A DNA stretch of 43,474 bases from Chloroflexota bacterium (GTDB lineage: Bacteria > Chloroflexota > Ktedonobacteria > Ktedonobacterales > JACDGC01): assembly GCA_021778805.1 (NCBI GenBank), contig JAJYBV010000005.1, positions 11,789 through 55,262 on the forward strand, given 5' to 3'. The notes below the pieces were generated by a model. The model searched no databases. It worked only from the letters and a program-made list of their open reading frames with translations, and was not told the origin of the DNA. The position numbers and the translations under genes were made by a program. Every line of letters starts with the position of its first letter. Position 1 is the first letter of the stretch. Below are positions 43,473 through 43,474 of this stretch, piece by piece.

Positions 43473-43474
43473 TT

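Noticed and set aside
1..43474. CRISPR array or defence island
   Set aside because: No regularly spaced short repeats, cas genes or restriction-modification genes were found; the repeats present are irregular and intergenic.

Overview
The window (about 43.5 kb, moderate GC, mostly leftward-coding) looks like a chromosomal segment of a Chloroflexota-type bacterium. This assignment is an inference. It rests on the combination of an archaeal-type ProS controlled by a T-box leader, an AroK-AroB fusion, an Mrp ATPase with a DUF1858 N-terminus next to SufT, many PKD/beta-propeller surface proteins, LppX-like and NMT1/THI5-like lipoproteins, and no sign of LPS genes. No phage, plasmid or CRISPR signature is visible.

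Layout. 1-240: GC-rich edge fragment without a recognisable gene. 250-3210 (-): CPBP protease, BioY biotin transporter, Mrp/NBP35-type Fe-S carrier and SufT-like protein. 3300-3780: first cluster of a palindromic interspersed repeat. 4073-5143 (+): Asp-box beta-propeller protein with an apparently lost start. 5392-5463 (-): tRNA-Trp. 5558-7135 (-): M32 carboxypeptidase. 7527-9610 (+): OmpR/BaeS-type two-component system with a plausible autoregulatory promoter. 9627-14982 (-): surface/glycan cluster of a UDP-galactopyranose-mutase-like flavoprotein, a GT-C-like membrane protein, a PKD protein and a YVTN beta-propeller protein. 15240-15980: further copies of the repeat and a decayed element resembling the 3' end of an IS200/IS605 element. 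15991-19520 (-): ABC exporter plus NarL/DesK-type two-component system in one operon. 19928-21607 (-): secreted dimethylformamidase-beta-like protein. 21864-23504 (-): AroK-AroB fusion. 23585-25370 (-): ProS behind a proline T-box. 25541-25830: frameshifted TnpB relic. 26067-27338 (+): DUF1634-TauE/SafE fusion. 27400-29976 (-): cytosolic PAS/GAF histidine kinase and single-domain response regulator. 30159-31094 (-): thioredoxin reductase. 31475-35614 (-): TPP-riboswitch-controlled ABC uptake operon. 35843-38563 (-): aconitase. 38925-39935 (+): Gfo/Idh/MocA oxidoreductase. 40032-40760 (-): LppX/LprAFG-like lipoprotein. 40913-42881 (-): PyrF and PyrD. 43002-43350 (-): 3' remnant of an MFS transporter cut at the window edge next to a possible transposase tail.

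Functional themes. Cofactor supply and Fe-S assembly (BioY, Mrp, SufT, the TPP-controlled uptake operon), core biosynthesis (AroKB, ProS, PyrD, PyrF, AcnA, TrxB), sensing (three two-component systems) and surface/exopolymer functions. RNA-level control is prominent: a TPP riboswitch with terminator, a T-box with terminator, and a third structured leader of unknown type at 33582-33689, inside the TPP operon and directly upstream of a signal-peptide-less NMT1/THI5-like protein. That third leader and its gene are the least explained part of the window.
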